A stretch of 21,433 bases of DNA from a virus: positions 1 through 21,433 of IMG/VR virus record IMGVR_UViG_3300021197_001868; one strand, written 5' to 3'. How positions within the stretch are numbered: position 1 is the first letter of the stretch; each line of letters opens with the position of its first letter. Positions 1-7,371 of the stretch are shown one piece after another. A model generated the notes under the pieces. The model did not search any database. It saw nothing but the letters and a program-made list of their open reading frames with translations, and was not told the origin of the DNA. The translations under genes were made by a program, and so were the position numbers.

Positions 1-165
1 CTTAACGAATTAGTATCTACTATTAGCGACGATATAGTAAAAATTAAATTGCAAGAGGTAATTAGTAATATTGGACTTTTATCAAATAAAGAAAAAGTAA
101 ATGATGATACTTTAGCTCTATTAATGCAATACTATGAACTAATTAAAGAAATTAAACAAGCATGA
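1..165 (+). CDS. 3' end of an unidentified gene (partial)
   Basis: The frame is open from base 1 to a TGA at 163-165, giving 54 residues that end in LIKEIKQA. The fragment is Leu/Ile/Lys/Glu-rich and looks entirely helical, with no recognisable motif. Its stop overlaps the next start (ATGA), so it belongs to the same transcription unit as the head genes. In T4 the portal gene 20 comes before genes 67, 68 and 21, so this could be the portal C-terminus or a small core protein. That rests on position only; I do not recognise the residues. Confidence 0.6.
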   Translation, partial: LNELVSTISDDIVKIKLQEVISNIGLLSNKEKVNDDTLALLMQYYELIKEIKQA

Positions 166-395
166 AAAGAAGCGAGTTGAGATCTTTAGTACGAGAAGTA
201 CTTGACGAAATCTCCACTACAGGTACCGGAGCAACATTTACACCTGGTACAGGAGCTCAATACGCTACTCCCTATGCTTTTTCAAAAAATAAAAAAGATA
301 ATCGAGCAACAAAATTTTTAAAAAAGATAGGATATAAAAAGGCTGAAAGACCTAAACGTCCGTCACATACTAAATTATTCGACTACTTACAATGA
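162..395 (+). CDS. Small basic head-module protein with a capsid-like N-arm motif (77 aa)
   Basis: This is an unrecognised 77-residue protein between an unidentified gene end and the 422-residue gene, with ATGA overlaps at both ends. Residues 1-17 form a charged amphipathic helix (MKRSELRSLVREVLDEI). Residues 20-35 are a Gly/Thr-rich stretch, TGTGATFTPGTGAQYA, and the rest is Lys/Arg-rich, ending in TKLFDYLQ. The Gly/Thr stretch resembles residues 63-78 of the gp23 encoded downstream (TGTGGSFSAGAGEQWA, 9 of 16 identical). In both proteins it starts four residues after a Glu that fits a gp21-type cleavage site (LDE here, VAE in gp23). T4 gp67, a cleaved 80-residue prohead core protein, occupies about the same position but is acidic. 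A core or head-internal role is inference. Confidence 0.75.
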   Translation: MKRSELRSLVREVLDEISTTGTGATFTPGTGAQYATPYAFSKNKKDNRATKFLKKIGYKKAERPKRPSHTKLFDYLQ

Positions 396-1660
396 GAACA
401 CTTACAGAAAAATACAACGCAGTACTACTAGGTGAGTATAGTAAGAAGCAATTCGTTAGAGATGCCCGCCTTGCTCACCCAAACATTATAACTCAGTATA
501 ACGGATATGACGATACCGTAGCCATCCTTAAAAATAAGGGTATGGTATTTGAAGAATTAGAAAAGTACAAAGAGGAAAAGATGCCTGAGTACGATAACGG
601 AGTAGTTCCTGCTGACAAATTTTCTATAGAAGACATTGAAAGAGGAGTTGATTACGAATTAGAAAAGAAGGGCTTTAATACAGTACATAGAGACTTTACT
701 GAGGAAGATTATTTAAAAGCTAAGGACAAAGCTGTAAAGAACCTTGAAAAAAATAGAAAATACTATCTAAGTCTTTTGGCTGGAGAGTCTACAAGAGTTC
801 CTCAAAAAAGAGCAGACGTAATGAAGCCTGCAGAAGGAGATGGAGTAGATAAAGATAACGGAATGAAAAAGGCTCAATTAAAGGAAGCTAAAAGCAAAGG
901 CGGTAAAGTCGTAAAAGAAGACGACTACAGCAATGGTGGATACGTTGAAGTAATGGGTCCTAATTTAGATAAAGGTATTCGCTTAATACAGAAGGCCTGG
1001 GATGATTGGAAAGCCGGACCTATGACTGAACCCGGTATGATCGAACATGCTAAAAACGATCTTATAGACTATATATCCAACGAGCTTACTTTCTTCGACG
1101 AGCAAGACTCAGTAATGGAGACAGACAACCCAATTGAAGGTATCAGGTTTGAATTAAAAGAGTCTTTTAAAAAGCTTATCGTTAAAGTTTTAACTGAAGA
1201 CAAAAAAAAAGTTAACGAAAATATAAAAGGCACTGTAGACCTTACTAGCTACGAACCTGAAGTAGCTGACGAAATAAAAAAGGTAGACCCTACCATACAG
1301 AAAATAGACGTTGAACTTTCCCACAAAGAGGATGCTGAATTAGCACAAGCCGATATTATGGTAGTTCCTGGAGACATGGATGTTGAAGAATTACGCGACA
1401 AAACTATCGGTAACCCAAAAAGATTCTTTACAGACGGGCTAAGAAGATACTTTATTAATACATTAAAGAACGTAAACATAGATATAAGGGACGGTAACCT
1501 TTACATTTCATTTGACTTTTATGTAAATCCTTTTGCCGGTAAACAAGGTATGCAGGTAAGTCCCTCCTTTGCTGCGAAAATGAAAAGTGGAGACTACGGC
1601 AGATTAGATGAAAAAGACATGGAAAAGAAAGGATTCACTCTAGATGGTAAGGTACTTTAA
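392..1660 (+). CDS. Charged head-module protein, candidate prohead core component (422 aa)
   Basis: I cannot assign this 422-residue protein to a named family. It is hydrophilic and rich in Lys, Glu and Asp, with no signal peptide or membrane segment. Residues 1-55 look like a folded domain (MRTLTEKYNAVLLGEYSKKQ, then a NGYDDTVAILKNKGM segment). A Lys/Glu-rich middle of predicted helices follows, then a second conserved-looking block near residues 180-235 (GYVEVMGPNLDKGIRLIQKA, WDDWKAGPMTEPGM). The C-terminal third is more beta-like. It lies directly before the prohead protease, where T4 has core genes 67 and 68, and is coupled to it by TAATG. An assembly-core or head-internal role is a positional inference; the protein is much longer than T4 gp68 (about 141 residues). 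Confidence 0.8.
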   Translation: MRTLTEKYNAVLLGEYSKKQFVRDARLAHPNIITQYNGYDDTVAILKNKGMVFEELEKYKEEKMPEYDNGVVPADKFSIEDIERGVDYELEKKGFNTVHRDFTEEDYLKAKDKAVKNLEKNRKYYLSLLAGESTRVPQKRADVMKPAEGDGVDKDNGMKKAQLKEAKSKGGKVVKEDDYSNGGYVEVMGPNLDKGIRLIQKAWDDWKAGPMTEPGMIEHAKNDLIDYISNELTFFDEQDSVMETDNPIEGIRFELKESFKKLIVKVLTEDKKKVNENIKGTVDLTSYEPEVADEIKKVDPTIQKIDVELSHKEDAELAQADIMVVPGDMDVEELRDKTIGNPKRFFTDGLRRYFINTLKNVNIDIRDGNLYISFDFYVNPFAGKQGMQVSPSFAAKMKSGDYGRLDEKDMEKKGFTLDGKVL

Positions 1661-2271
1661 TGTCGAACTTAATTATTGATATAATACCTTTCAAGCCTAT
1701 CTCCACTCTTACCGAGAGTAAGACTAAACCAGGTATCTTTGAAGTAAAAGGTATTCTACAAAGAGCTGAAGCCGAGAATCAAAATGGTAGAGTATATAAA
1801 AGATCTATTTTAGAAAGAGAACTTAAGAAATATGCTCAAAACTTTATCGAAGTAGGTAATGCTTACGGCGAACTAGACCATCCAGACTCTCCTATTGTCT
1901 CCTTAAAAAATGCTTCTCATATAGTTAAAGAAGTATGGTGGAAGGGTAACGATGTAATGGGAACCGTTCAACTACTTAATACACCATCAGGTAATATAGT
2001 TAAAAATATTATTATGGACGGTCATACCATCGGTATTTCATCCAGAGGTACAGGTTCAGTACAGCAGACTAATGAAGGCCATTTAATGGTTCAAGACGAT
2101 TTTGAACTTGTATGTTGGGATTTCGTATCGAATCCTTCTACACATGGAGCTTTTATGGCTCCCGGTAGTTTAAATGAAGGAACTACAGCTAAGAAAGATA
2201 AGTATGCCAAAGTTCATTCTACCATTAGAGAGATACTATGTGCTACTACCTGTGAATGTAGTATAGATTGA
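1660..2271 (+). CDS. 21: Prohead core serine protease, gp21-like
   Basis: This 203-residue protein matches the T4 gp21 prohead protease family in length and motifs. The protease sits in the prohead core, is activated after shell assembly, degrades the scaffold and trims gp23. The likely catalytic His74 is in GELDHP and the catalytic Ser is in GISSRG (Ser127/Ser128), matching the T4 His85/Ser140 arrangement. The family's NxNGRxY start is visible at residues 40-46 (NQNGRVY), followed by the WWKGNDVMGTVQLL strand region and GHTIGISSRGTGSV. The start overlaps the preceding stop (TAATG), implying translational coupling. It is followed by a hairpin terminator and then by its likely substrates gp22 and gp23, the T4 order 21-22-23. 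Confidence 0.93.
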   Translation: MSNLIIDIIPFKPISTLTESKTKPGIFEVKGILQRAEAENQNGRVYKRSILERELKKYAQNFIEVGNAYGELDHPDSPIVSLKNASHIVKEVWWKGNDVMGTVQLLNTPSGNIVKNIIMDGHTIGISSRGTGSVQQTNEGHLMVQDDFELVCWDFVSNPSTHGAFMAPGSLNEGTTAKKDKYAKVHSTIREILCATTCECSID

Positions 2272-2292
2272 TCGTTTTCTTAAAAGGTTATA

Positions 2293-2300
2293 TATTTATA
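2293..2300 (+). promoter_or_regulatory. TATTTATA box in the gap before the scaffold gene
   Basis: The exact octamer TATTTATA lies inside the palindromic stretch TATATATTTATATA (2289-2302). It is one of five copies, one in each sizeable gap. It reads TATAAATA, the T4 late promoter core, on the opposite strand. It lies upstream of a terminator-like hairpin, which is awkward for a simple rightward promoter. The promoter role is inferred. Confidence 0.4.
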
Positions 2301-2307
2301 TAGGAAT

Positions 2308-2340
2308 ATGCCGTCTCCCATACGGCATTAAATTTTTTTA
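2308..2340 (+). terminator. Rho-independent terminator after the prohead protease gene
   Basis: There is a 7-bp perfect stem, ATGCCGT (2308-2314) paired with ACGGCAT (2322-2328), with a 7-base loop. An AT stretch with seven consecutive T (2333-2339) follows. It lies 36 bases past the gp21 stop, so it would limit read-through from gp21 into gp22. Confidence 0.7.
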
Positions 2341-2350
2341 ACCTACCTAT

Positions 2351-2369
2351 TACGTTTTTAATAAACGTA
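2351..2369 (+). other. Leader hairpin upstream of the scaffold gene
   Basis: TACGTTT (2351-2357) is followed by a 5-base loop and AAACGTA (2363-2369), a perfect 7-bp inverted repeat 19 bases before the gp22 start. There is no T-run after it, so it is not a canonical terminator. It could shape the leader mRNA of a gene that has no visible Shine-Dalgarno sequence. Confidence 0.5.
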
Positions 2370-2388
2370 GATTATACCCAATAACATT

Positions 2389-3483
2389 ATGGCAAATCAA
2401 GACTTACTTAAGCAAGCTATTGCTGAAGCTAAAGCTATTCGTGAAGCTGCTATATCCAACGCTAAAGACGTAATGGAAGAGTCCTTAACTCCCCATCTTA
2501 AAGACATGCTTGCAGCTAAGCTACAAGAAATGGAACATGACGAAGAGATGGAAGAAGGATCTTACGACAAAGACGAAATGGATGAAGCTATGCATGACGA
2601 TGACATGGATGAAGCTAAACATCACGATGATATGGATGAAGCGGAACATGACAAAGACATGGATGAAGCTAAGCATGACGACGATATGGACGAAGCTAAA
2701 CATGACGATGACATGGATGAAGTAGTAGCTGAAGAAGATGAAGAACCAGCAGAGGATGACGCAGAAGAATCTGAGGACGAAGCTGAGCATGAAGACGTGG
2801 ACGTTAAGGACATGGAAGTAGACGACCTAAAAGCACTCATAAAAGATATGATAGCGCAGGAACTCGAAGGACATGAAGACGAACTACACGGCGAAGACGA
2901 AATGGAAGATGAAGAAGGCGGAATGGAAGACATGGTCGCATCCGACGATGAAGAAATTAGCCTTGAAGAACTTCTTAAAGAACTAGAAACGTTAGGTGAG
3001 GAAGAAGTAGCTGAACAAGAAGTTGCTGAAGCCAAGCATGACGACGAAGATCATATGGAAGAAGGTAAGCACGAGGAAGAACATTCAATGGAAGAAGAAG
3101 TAAGTGAAGAAGTAGAGGAATCTACTGAATTACAAGAAGCTTTGGATACTGTTGAGACTCTTCGAAAAGAACTTTCAGAAGTAAATCTTCTCAATTCAAA
3201 ACTACTTTACGTAAACAAAATTTTTAAAGCTAATAGCCTATCTGAATCACAAAAAGTAAACATTATTGCTACTTTTGATAAAGCAGAAACAGTTAAAGAA
3301 GTAAAACTTGTATACGAAACAGTAGCAGAGAATATCCCCTCAGTTAAATCTGAAAAAACAAACCTCAAAGAGCATAAATCTTTCGCTTCCAAGGCAACTG
3401 GTAACTCTACAAAAGGAGATGTAATCTCTGAAGTAAGTGATCAAGTTCGTAGAATGCAAAGATTAGCTGGAATCATTAAATAA
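2389..3483 (+). CDS. 22: Prohead scaffold (core) protein, gp22-like, with acidic tandem repeats
   Basis: A 364-residue, extremely acidic protein sits between gp21 and gp23, the exact position of T4 gene 22, the scaffold on which the prohead assembles and which gp21 later digests. Residues 1-45 form an Ala/Lys/Glu-rich helix. Residues 64-108 are five tandem 9-residue units of the form MDEAKHDDD, with a decaying sixth. Residues 110-250 are nearly all Asp/Glu with scattered His. A coiled-coil-like helix covers about residues 245-310, and the C-terminus ends in VRRMQRLAGIIK, a basic tail typical of marine T4-like gp22 proteins. At 364 residues it is longer than T4 gp22 (269), mainly through the acidic repeats. 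No Shine-Dalgarno sequence precedes the ATG. Confidence 0.88.
   Translation: MANQDLLKQAIAEAKAIREAAISNAKDVMEESLTPHLKDMLAAKLQEMEHDEEMEEGSYDKDEMDEAMHDDDMDEAKHHDDMDEAEHDKDMDEAKHDDDMDEAKHDDDMDEVVAEEDEEPAEDDAEESEDEAEHEDVDVKDMEVDDLKALIKDMIAQELEGHEDELHGEDEMEDEEGGMEDMVASDDEEISLEELLKELETLGEEEVAEQEVAEAKHDDEDHMEEGKHEEEHSMEEEVSEEVEESTELQEALDTVETLRKELSEVNLLNSKLLYVNKIFKANSLSESQKVNIIATFDKAETVKEVKLVYETVAENIPSVKSEKTNLKEHKSFASKATGNSTKGDVISEVSDQVRRMQRLAGIIK
2578..2724 (+). repeat. 27-bp in-frame tandem repeat in the scaffold gene
   Basis: Five consecutive units encode MDEAMHDDD, MDEAKHHDD, MDEAEHDKD, MDEAKHDDD and MDEAKHDDD (residues 64-108), followed by a partial MDEV. The base-level unit is GATGAAGC plus a CATGACGATGAC-like segment. 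The low divergence suggests expansion by slippage or recombination. Whole-unit changes keep the reading frame. Confidence 0.9.
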
Positions 3484-3500
3484 TTTTATCCCTTAATACA

Positions 3501-5072
3501 ATGGAATTAAATAACTTATTAGAAGGCTCAAGCAGCAACTTCAAGATGTTACAAGAAGATGCAGCTAAGTTAGCCGACAAATGGACACAATCAGGACTTC
3601 TAGAAGGACTAGAAGGATCTGACAAAGGTACGATGGCTACTATCTTGGAAAACCAAGCTAAGCAAATCGTAGCCGAGCAATCAAATACAGGTACAGGTGG
3701 ATCTTTTTCTGCTGGTGCTGGCGAACAATGGGCAGGCGTTGCTTTACCATTAGTACGTAAAGTATTTGCTCAAATCGCAGCTAAAGACTTCGTCTCTGTA
3801 CAACCAATGAATCTACCTTCAGGTCTAGTATTTTACTTAGACTTCAAATACGGTTCATCTACAGCAGGATTCTCAAGCGGTGACAACATGTATGGAAACG
3901 TTTCTACAGCTAATAGCCAAATGGCTCCTGACGTAGATCCTTCAGGAGGCCTTTACGGTGCCGGACAGTTTGGTTACTCAATCAATTCTGCTTCTACTGC
4001 AGAAGCTAACGTAACCTATGGTGCAGCAACTTCTGCATCTATCGCATTCCAAGACGGAACACTTCCATCTAACTTCAAAACAGCTACTGTTAGTTTATCT
4101 GGTACTGGATTTGATGCAAAAGGTGTAAGAGCATTTAGATTTTTATCTAGCTCCGTTGACGTAACTTCTAACCCAGAACTAACTACTGTATCAGGTAATA
4201 ATGTAACTTTTGTACTTGCTACTTCTGGATTCGGTAACGCTACCGACGCTTCCGGATCAGTTGTTTATCACAAACAACCAGGTGACAACAGCCGAGGCGA
4301 CTTCGAAGATACTGCCGGAACTTTAAAAATTCCTGAAGTAAACGTAGAACTAGCTTCTGAAGCAATTGTTGCTAAGACTAGAAAACTTAAAGCTCAGTGG
4401 ACTCCAGAATTCGCTCAGGATCTTAACGCTTACCATAGTGTAGATGCTGAAGCTGAACTAACATCTATGCTTTCAGAGTACATCTCAATGGAAATCGATC
4501 TAGAAATTCTAGATATGCTTATCCAAGATGCTGCTTCTACTGAAAGATGGTCAGCTGAAAACAATAAGATTTGGGATGGTTCAAAGTGGATCACATCAAC
4601 TTCTGACTTCTACAATACTCAAGGTCAGTGGTTCCAAACTTTAGGTACTAAAATGCAAAAAGTATCTAACAAAATCCATCAGAAAACTCTACGCGGTGGT
4701 GCAAACTTCGCAGTAGTATCTCCAACTGTAGCAACTGTACTTGAGTCTATCCCAGGTTACGCTGCTTCAACTGACGGAGACAGAATGGACTTTGCAATGG
4801 GCGTACAGAGAGTAGGTTCTCTAAACAGCCGTTTCCAAGTTTACAAGAATCCTTACATGACTGAAAACGTAATGTTACTAGGTTACAGAGGTTCTCAATT
4901 CCTAGAAACAGGTGCTGTATATGCTCCTTATGTACCTCTGATGATGACTCCATTAGTGTACGATCCAGATACCTTTACACCACGTAAAGGTCTAATGACT
5001 CGTTACGCTAAGAAAATGATTCGTCCAGAATTCTACGGTAAGATCTTCGTATCTGATATGACTACTGTATAA
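3501..5072 (+). CDS. 23: Major capsid protein, gp23-like precursor
   Basis: This 523-residue protein is almost the length of T4 gp23 (521) and carries the family's hallmark central segment: VELASEAIVAKTRKLKAQWT, then PEFAQDLNAYHSVDAEAELT. The C-terminal segment MTRYAKKMIRPEFYGKIFVS is also typical. Residues 1-59 are a helical propeptide; a likely gp21 cut follows IVAE at Glu59, close to the T4 cut after residue 65. The mature N-arm then starts QSNTGTGGSF. Residues of about 150-265 are Ser/Thr/Gly-rich and beta-like, probably an insertion or decoration domain less conserved than the flanks. It lies 17 bases after gp22 with no promoter box between them, so the two are probably co-transcribed. 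A strong terminator follows. No Shine-Dalgarno sequence is visible. Confidence 0.95.
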   Translation: MELNNLLEGSSSNFKMLQEDAAKLADKWTQSGLLEGLEGSDKGTMATILENQAKQIVAEQSNTGTGGSFSAGAGEQWAGVALPLVRKVFAQIAAKDFVSVQPMNLPSGLVFYLDFKYGSSTAGFSSGDNMYGNVSTANSQMAPDVDPSGGLYGAGQFGYSINSASTAEANVTYGAATSASIAFQDGTLPSNFKTATVSLSGTGFDAKGVRAFRFLSSSVDVTSNPELTTVSGNNVTFVLATSGFGNATDASGSVVYHKQPGDNSRGDFEDTAGTLKIPEVNVELASEAIVAKTRKLKAQWTPEFAQDLNAYHSVDAEAELTSMLSEYISMEIDLEILDMLIQDAASTERWSAENNKIWDGSKWITSTSDFYNTQGQWFQTLGTKMQKVSNKIHQKTLRGGANFAVVSPTVATVLESIPGYAASTDGDRMDFAMGVQRVGSLNSRFQVYKNPYMTENVMLLGYRGSQFLETGAVYAPYVPLMMTPLVYDPDTFTPRKGLMTRYAKKMIRPEFYGKIFVSDMTTV

Positions 5073-5097
5073 GCTTAATTTAGCTTAATTTTTAAAG

Positions 5098-5129
5098 AGG
5101 CCTGCCATTCGGTGGGCCTTTTTTTTTGT
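5098..5129 (+). terminator. Strong Rho-independent terminator after the capsid gene
   Basis: A 9-bp stem with two G-U pairs, AGGCCTGCC (5098-5106) with GGTGGGCCT (5111-5119), and a 4-base loop are followed by a run of T to 5127. It is 26 bases past the gp23 stop and probably ends the scaffold-capsid transcript. Confidence 0.9.
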
Positions 5130-5148
5130 ATCAAAATTTACTATTAGA

Positions 5149-5180
5149 TTTAGTATATATCATATTTATATATAACTAAA
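5149..5180 (+). promoter_or_regulatory. TATTTATA box inside an inverted repeat, upstream of phoH
   Basis: The octamer TATTTATA is at 5163-5170. It is enclosed by TTTAGTATATAT (5149-5160) and ATATATAACTAAA (5168-5180), which are complementary except for one extra A. The order is terminator, box, then the phoH start 34 bases after the box. A promoter role is inferred from position and from recurrence in the other gaps. Confidence 0.45.
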
Positions 5181-5204
5181 ACTTTAACCTCTAGCCCCCA
5201 TTGT

Positions 5205-5891
5205 ATGAGTTCTCTTCCGCACACAGCTGATGTGTATCAAATGAAAAGAAAACCAAAAAATCCAATAAAATTCAACATACAACTTAACGAGGAACAAAAA
5301 AAAGCAAAAGCAGTTTTATTACAAAGCCCAATAACGGTTTTAAAAGGTGGAGCAGGATCCGGAAAAACATTATTAGCTGCACAAACCGGTCTCGACCTTC
5401 TATTTTCCAGAGTAGTAAACAAAATAATTATTACCCGCCCTACTGTTTCTAAAGAAGATATTGGGTTCCTACCAGGAGATATTAGAGAGAAGATGGACCC
5501 TTGGTTAGCCCCTATATATCACAATCTATACATGTTGTATAATAAGGACAAGGTAGATAAAGAAGTAGAAAAAGGTACTATAGAAATAGTTCCATTCGCT
5601 TTTATTAGAGGACGTACCTTCGTTGACTCATTTGTTATAGTAGATGAAGCACAAAACGTTACTCATACTCAAATGCAGGCAGTGATAGGACGACTTGGAA
5701 AAAATAGTCAAATGGTAATATGCGGCGATACCGCCCAGATTGATTTGAGGGATAAAAGAACCTCTGGATTTTCGTTTTTAAATAGACTTGAGGAAAACGT
5801 AGAAGGCTTTAGAACGTTTACTCTTATCGAAAATCATAGACATGAAATCGTTTCTCCTATCCTAAGTGTATATGACCTCTACAGGGAGTAG
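5205..5891 (+). CDS. phoH: PhoH-like P-loop ATPase
   Basis: This 228-residue protein has the compact PhoH ATPase domain. Walker A is GGAGSGKT at residues 48-55, the family motif IIITRPTV is near 74-81 followed by GFLPGDIREKMDPW, and Walker B is VIVDEAQN at 144-151. GDTAQID (174-180) and ENHRHE (209-214) complete the PhoH signature. PhoH proteins are cytoplasmic nucleotide-binding proteins, possibly RNA-related; the phage role is unsettled. phoH is a common auxiliary gene in marine T4-like phages. Here it stands between the capsid and neck genes, with its own box upstream and another after it, so it may form a single-gene unit. No Shine-Dalgarno sequence precedes the ATG. Confidence 0.93.
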   Translation: MSSLPHTADVYQMKRKPKNPIKFNIQLNEEQKKAKAVLLQSPITVLKGGAGSGKTLLAAQTGLDLLFSRVVNKIIITRPTVSKEDIGFLPGDIREKMDPWLAPIYHNLYMLYNKDKVDKEVEKGTIEIVPFAFIRGRTFVDSFVIVDEAQNVTHTQMQAVIGRLGKNSQMVICGDTAQIDLRDKRTSGFSFLNRLEENVEGFRTFTLIENHRHEIVSPILSVYDLYRE

Positions 5892-5894
5892 GAT

Positions 5895-5925
5895 TTACTG
5901 CTATTTATATATAAAATTATAGTAA
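5895..5925 (+). promoter_or_regulatory. TATTTATA box between short inverted repeats, upstream of gp13
   Basis: The octamer TATTTATA is at 5902-5909, flanked by TTACT (5895-5899) and its complement AGTAA (5921-5925). The right arm ends one base before the gp13 ATG at 5927. If transcription starts just downstream of the box, the 5' leader would be only about 10 bases. The role is inferred. Confidence 0.42.
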
Positions 5926-5926
5926 G

Positions 5927-7069
5927 ATGGCCAATATTTCCATTTGGGGCGGTAGTTCTACTTTTGCAACCGGTTCAACTCCTTTCGGATTTTATGATAC
6001 AGACACCGCTTTTCAGGCAGATGCAGACAAAGTAGCAAGTTTTTGCGGTACTCGTTTAGGTTTTCCGTTAATGGATGTAGAACTAAACTCAGGGTCTTTC
6101 TATGCCTGCTTCGAGGAAGCTGTGACAACGTACGGTAACGAAATTTTTCAATATAAAATTAGAGAAAACTACCTCTCATTAGAGGGAGGGCTAACTGGAA
6201 GTAATCTTAATAATAAGCTTATTGATCCGACTCTTAATAGAGTAGTACAGATTTCAAGTAATTATGGTACTGAAGCTGGAGTAGGGGGTAATTTAACTCA
6301 ATACACCGGATCTCTTCCTTTAACAGCATCGGTTCAAAATTACGACTTAGATGCTTGGGCTACTACTGAAGGTATAACAGGCGGAATAGAAATAAGAAGA
6401 GTCTTTTTCGAAGCACCTCCAGCCATTTTAAGGTACTTTGATCCTTATGCAGGGACAGGTACAGGAATACAATCTTTAATGGATGCTTTCGATTTTGGAT
6501 CCTTTAGTCCTGGAGTAAACTTTTTACTAATGCCAGCTTCTTATGACGCATTAAAAGTACAGGCAATAGAATTTAACGATCAAATTAGAAGATCCGGCTA
6601 TAGCTTCGAAGTTATTAATAATCAACTTAAATTATTTCCGGTTCCTAGAGAGGCTCAAAATCTATACTTTGAATACTATAAGTTAGAAGATAAACAAGGT
6701 GCAGTTAATTCCACCGATACAGGTTTAGTGACAAACGTAGGGGAAGTACCTTATGATAATCCCACTTATTCTGAACTTAACTCAGTTGCTAGGCAGTGGA
6801 TTTACAGATATACGCTTGCTTTAACTAGAGAACTCTTAGCTTACGTAAGGGGGAAGTACCAAACGGTACCTGTACCTGGAGCAGAAGCTACTTTGAATCA
6901 AGCTGACTTGTTAGCAGATGCAAGGTCGGAAAAAGAGGCTTTACTCACTAACCTTAGAGAAATGTTAGATCAAACCTCAAGAGAAGCTCAACTAGAAAGA
7001 AAAAGTAATGAAAGTAAATTCTTAAAAGACACTCTTTCAGATGTACCCATGACAATATACGTTGGATAA
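5927..7069 (+). CDS. 13: Neck protein, gp13-like (head completion)
   Basis: This 380-residue protein resembles T4 gp13, which with gp14 forms the neck that closes the filled head and receives the tail. The N-terminal block GTRLGFPLMDVELNSGSFYA with CFEEAVTTYGNEIF parallels the RRLGAPIINVELT...ALELYGE region of T4 gp13. The C-terminal block RQWIYRYTLALTRELLAYVR plus LADARSEKEALLTNLREML parallels T4's VKDYATALAKEL and LIEEARLEKEALREEL. It is about 70 residues longer than T4 gp13, with extra Gly/Ser-rich sequence at the N-terminus and near residues 100-190. It heads a run of coupled neck genes. In T4 these lie before genes 16-20, not after 23. Confidence 0.85.
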   Translation: MANISIWGGSSTFATGSTPFGFYDTDTAFQADADKVASFCGTRLGFPLMDVELNSGSFYACFEEAVTTYGNEIFQYKIRENYLSLEGGLTGSNLNNKLIDPTLNRVVQISSNYGTEAGVGGNLTQYTGSLPLTASVQNYDLDAWATTEGITGGIEIRRVFFEAPPAILRYFDPYAGTGTGIQSLMDAFDFGSFSPGVNFLLMPASYDALKVQAIEFNDQIRRSGYSFEVINNQLKLFPVPREAQNLYFEYYKLEDKQGAVNSTDTGLVTNVGEVPYDNPTYSELNSVARQWIYRYTLALTRELLAYVRGKYQTVPVPGAEATLNQADLLADARSEKEALLTNLREMLDQTSREAQLERKSNESKFLKDTLSDVPMTIYVG

Positions 7070-7371
7070 TGATTAGTTTATTAGATTTATTATTAGAGGA
7101 TGACAATAAAATCTTCAAAGGCCTTGTAAGAGTTACTTACAGTGACGAAGGTTCAGTAATGGATGTTGCTGACGTCATTAGAGCAGTTAAAGGAGTTACC
7201 ATTGTTAATACTGCCGGTAACGAAGAAGGACGTAATGTCTCTATGTACGATGTAAAAGTACGTACTAAATCAGATCCTCAATCAGCCTTTAAATTCGTAC
7301 GCCAGGAAGCAATAAAATCTCCTATTATAAAACGATTCGAAATAGCTACTAAGACAATAGAGAGGTCTTAA
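7069..7371 (+). CDS. Unidentified small protein in the neck operon (100 aa)
   Basis: I do not recognise this 100-residue protein. It is coupled to gp13 upstream and the gp14-like gene downstream by TAATG overlaps. The pattern of strands and helices (FKGLVRVTYSDEG, VMDVADVIRAVKGVTIVNTA, then MYDVKVRTKSD and SAFKFVRQEAIK) suggests a small alpha/beta fold of ferredoxin-like type, with no catalytic motif or membrane segment. Its position between two neck proteins suggests a neck component, an assembly factor or a regulator. This is inference. Confidence 0.8.
   Translation: MISLLDLLLEDDNKIFKGLVRVTYSDEGSVMDVADVIRAVKGVTIVNTAGNEEGRNVSMYDVKVRTKSDPQSAFKFVRQEAIKSPIIKRFEIATKTIERS

Noticed and set aside
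2521-3035. Open frames on the minus strand and in a second + frame over the scaffold gene
   Set aside because: They are by-products of the GAC/GAT/GAA repeats; their products are low-complexity Ser- or Phe/Ile/Met-rich, with no start context. gp22 explains the region.
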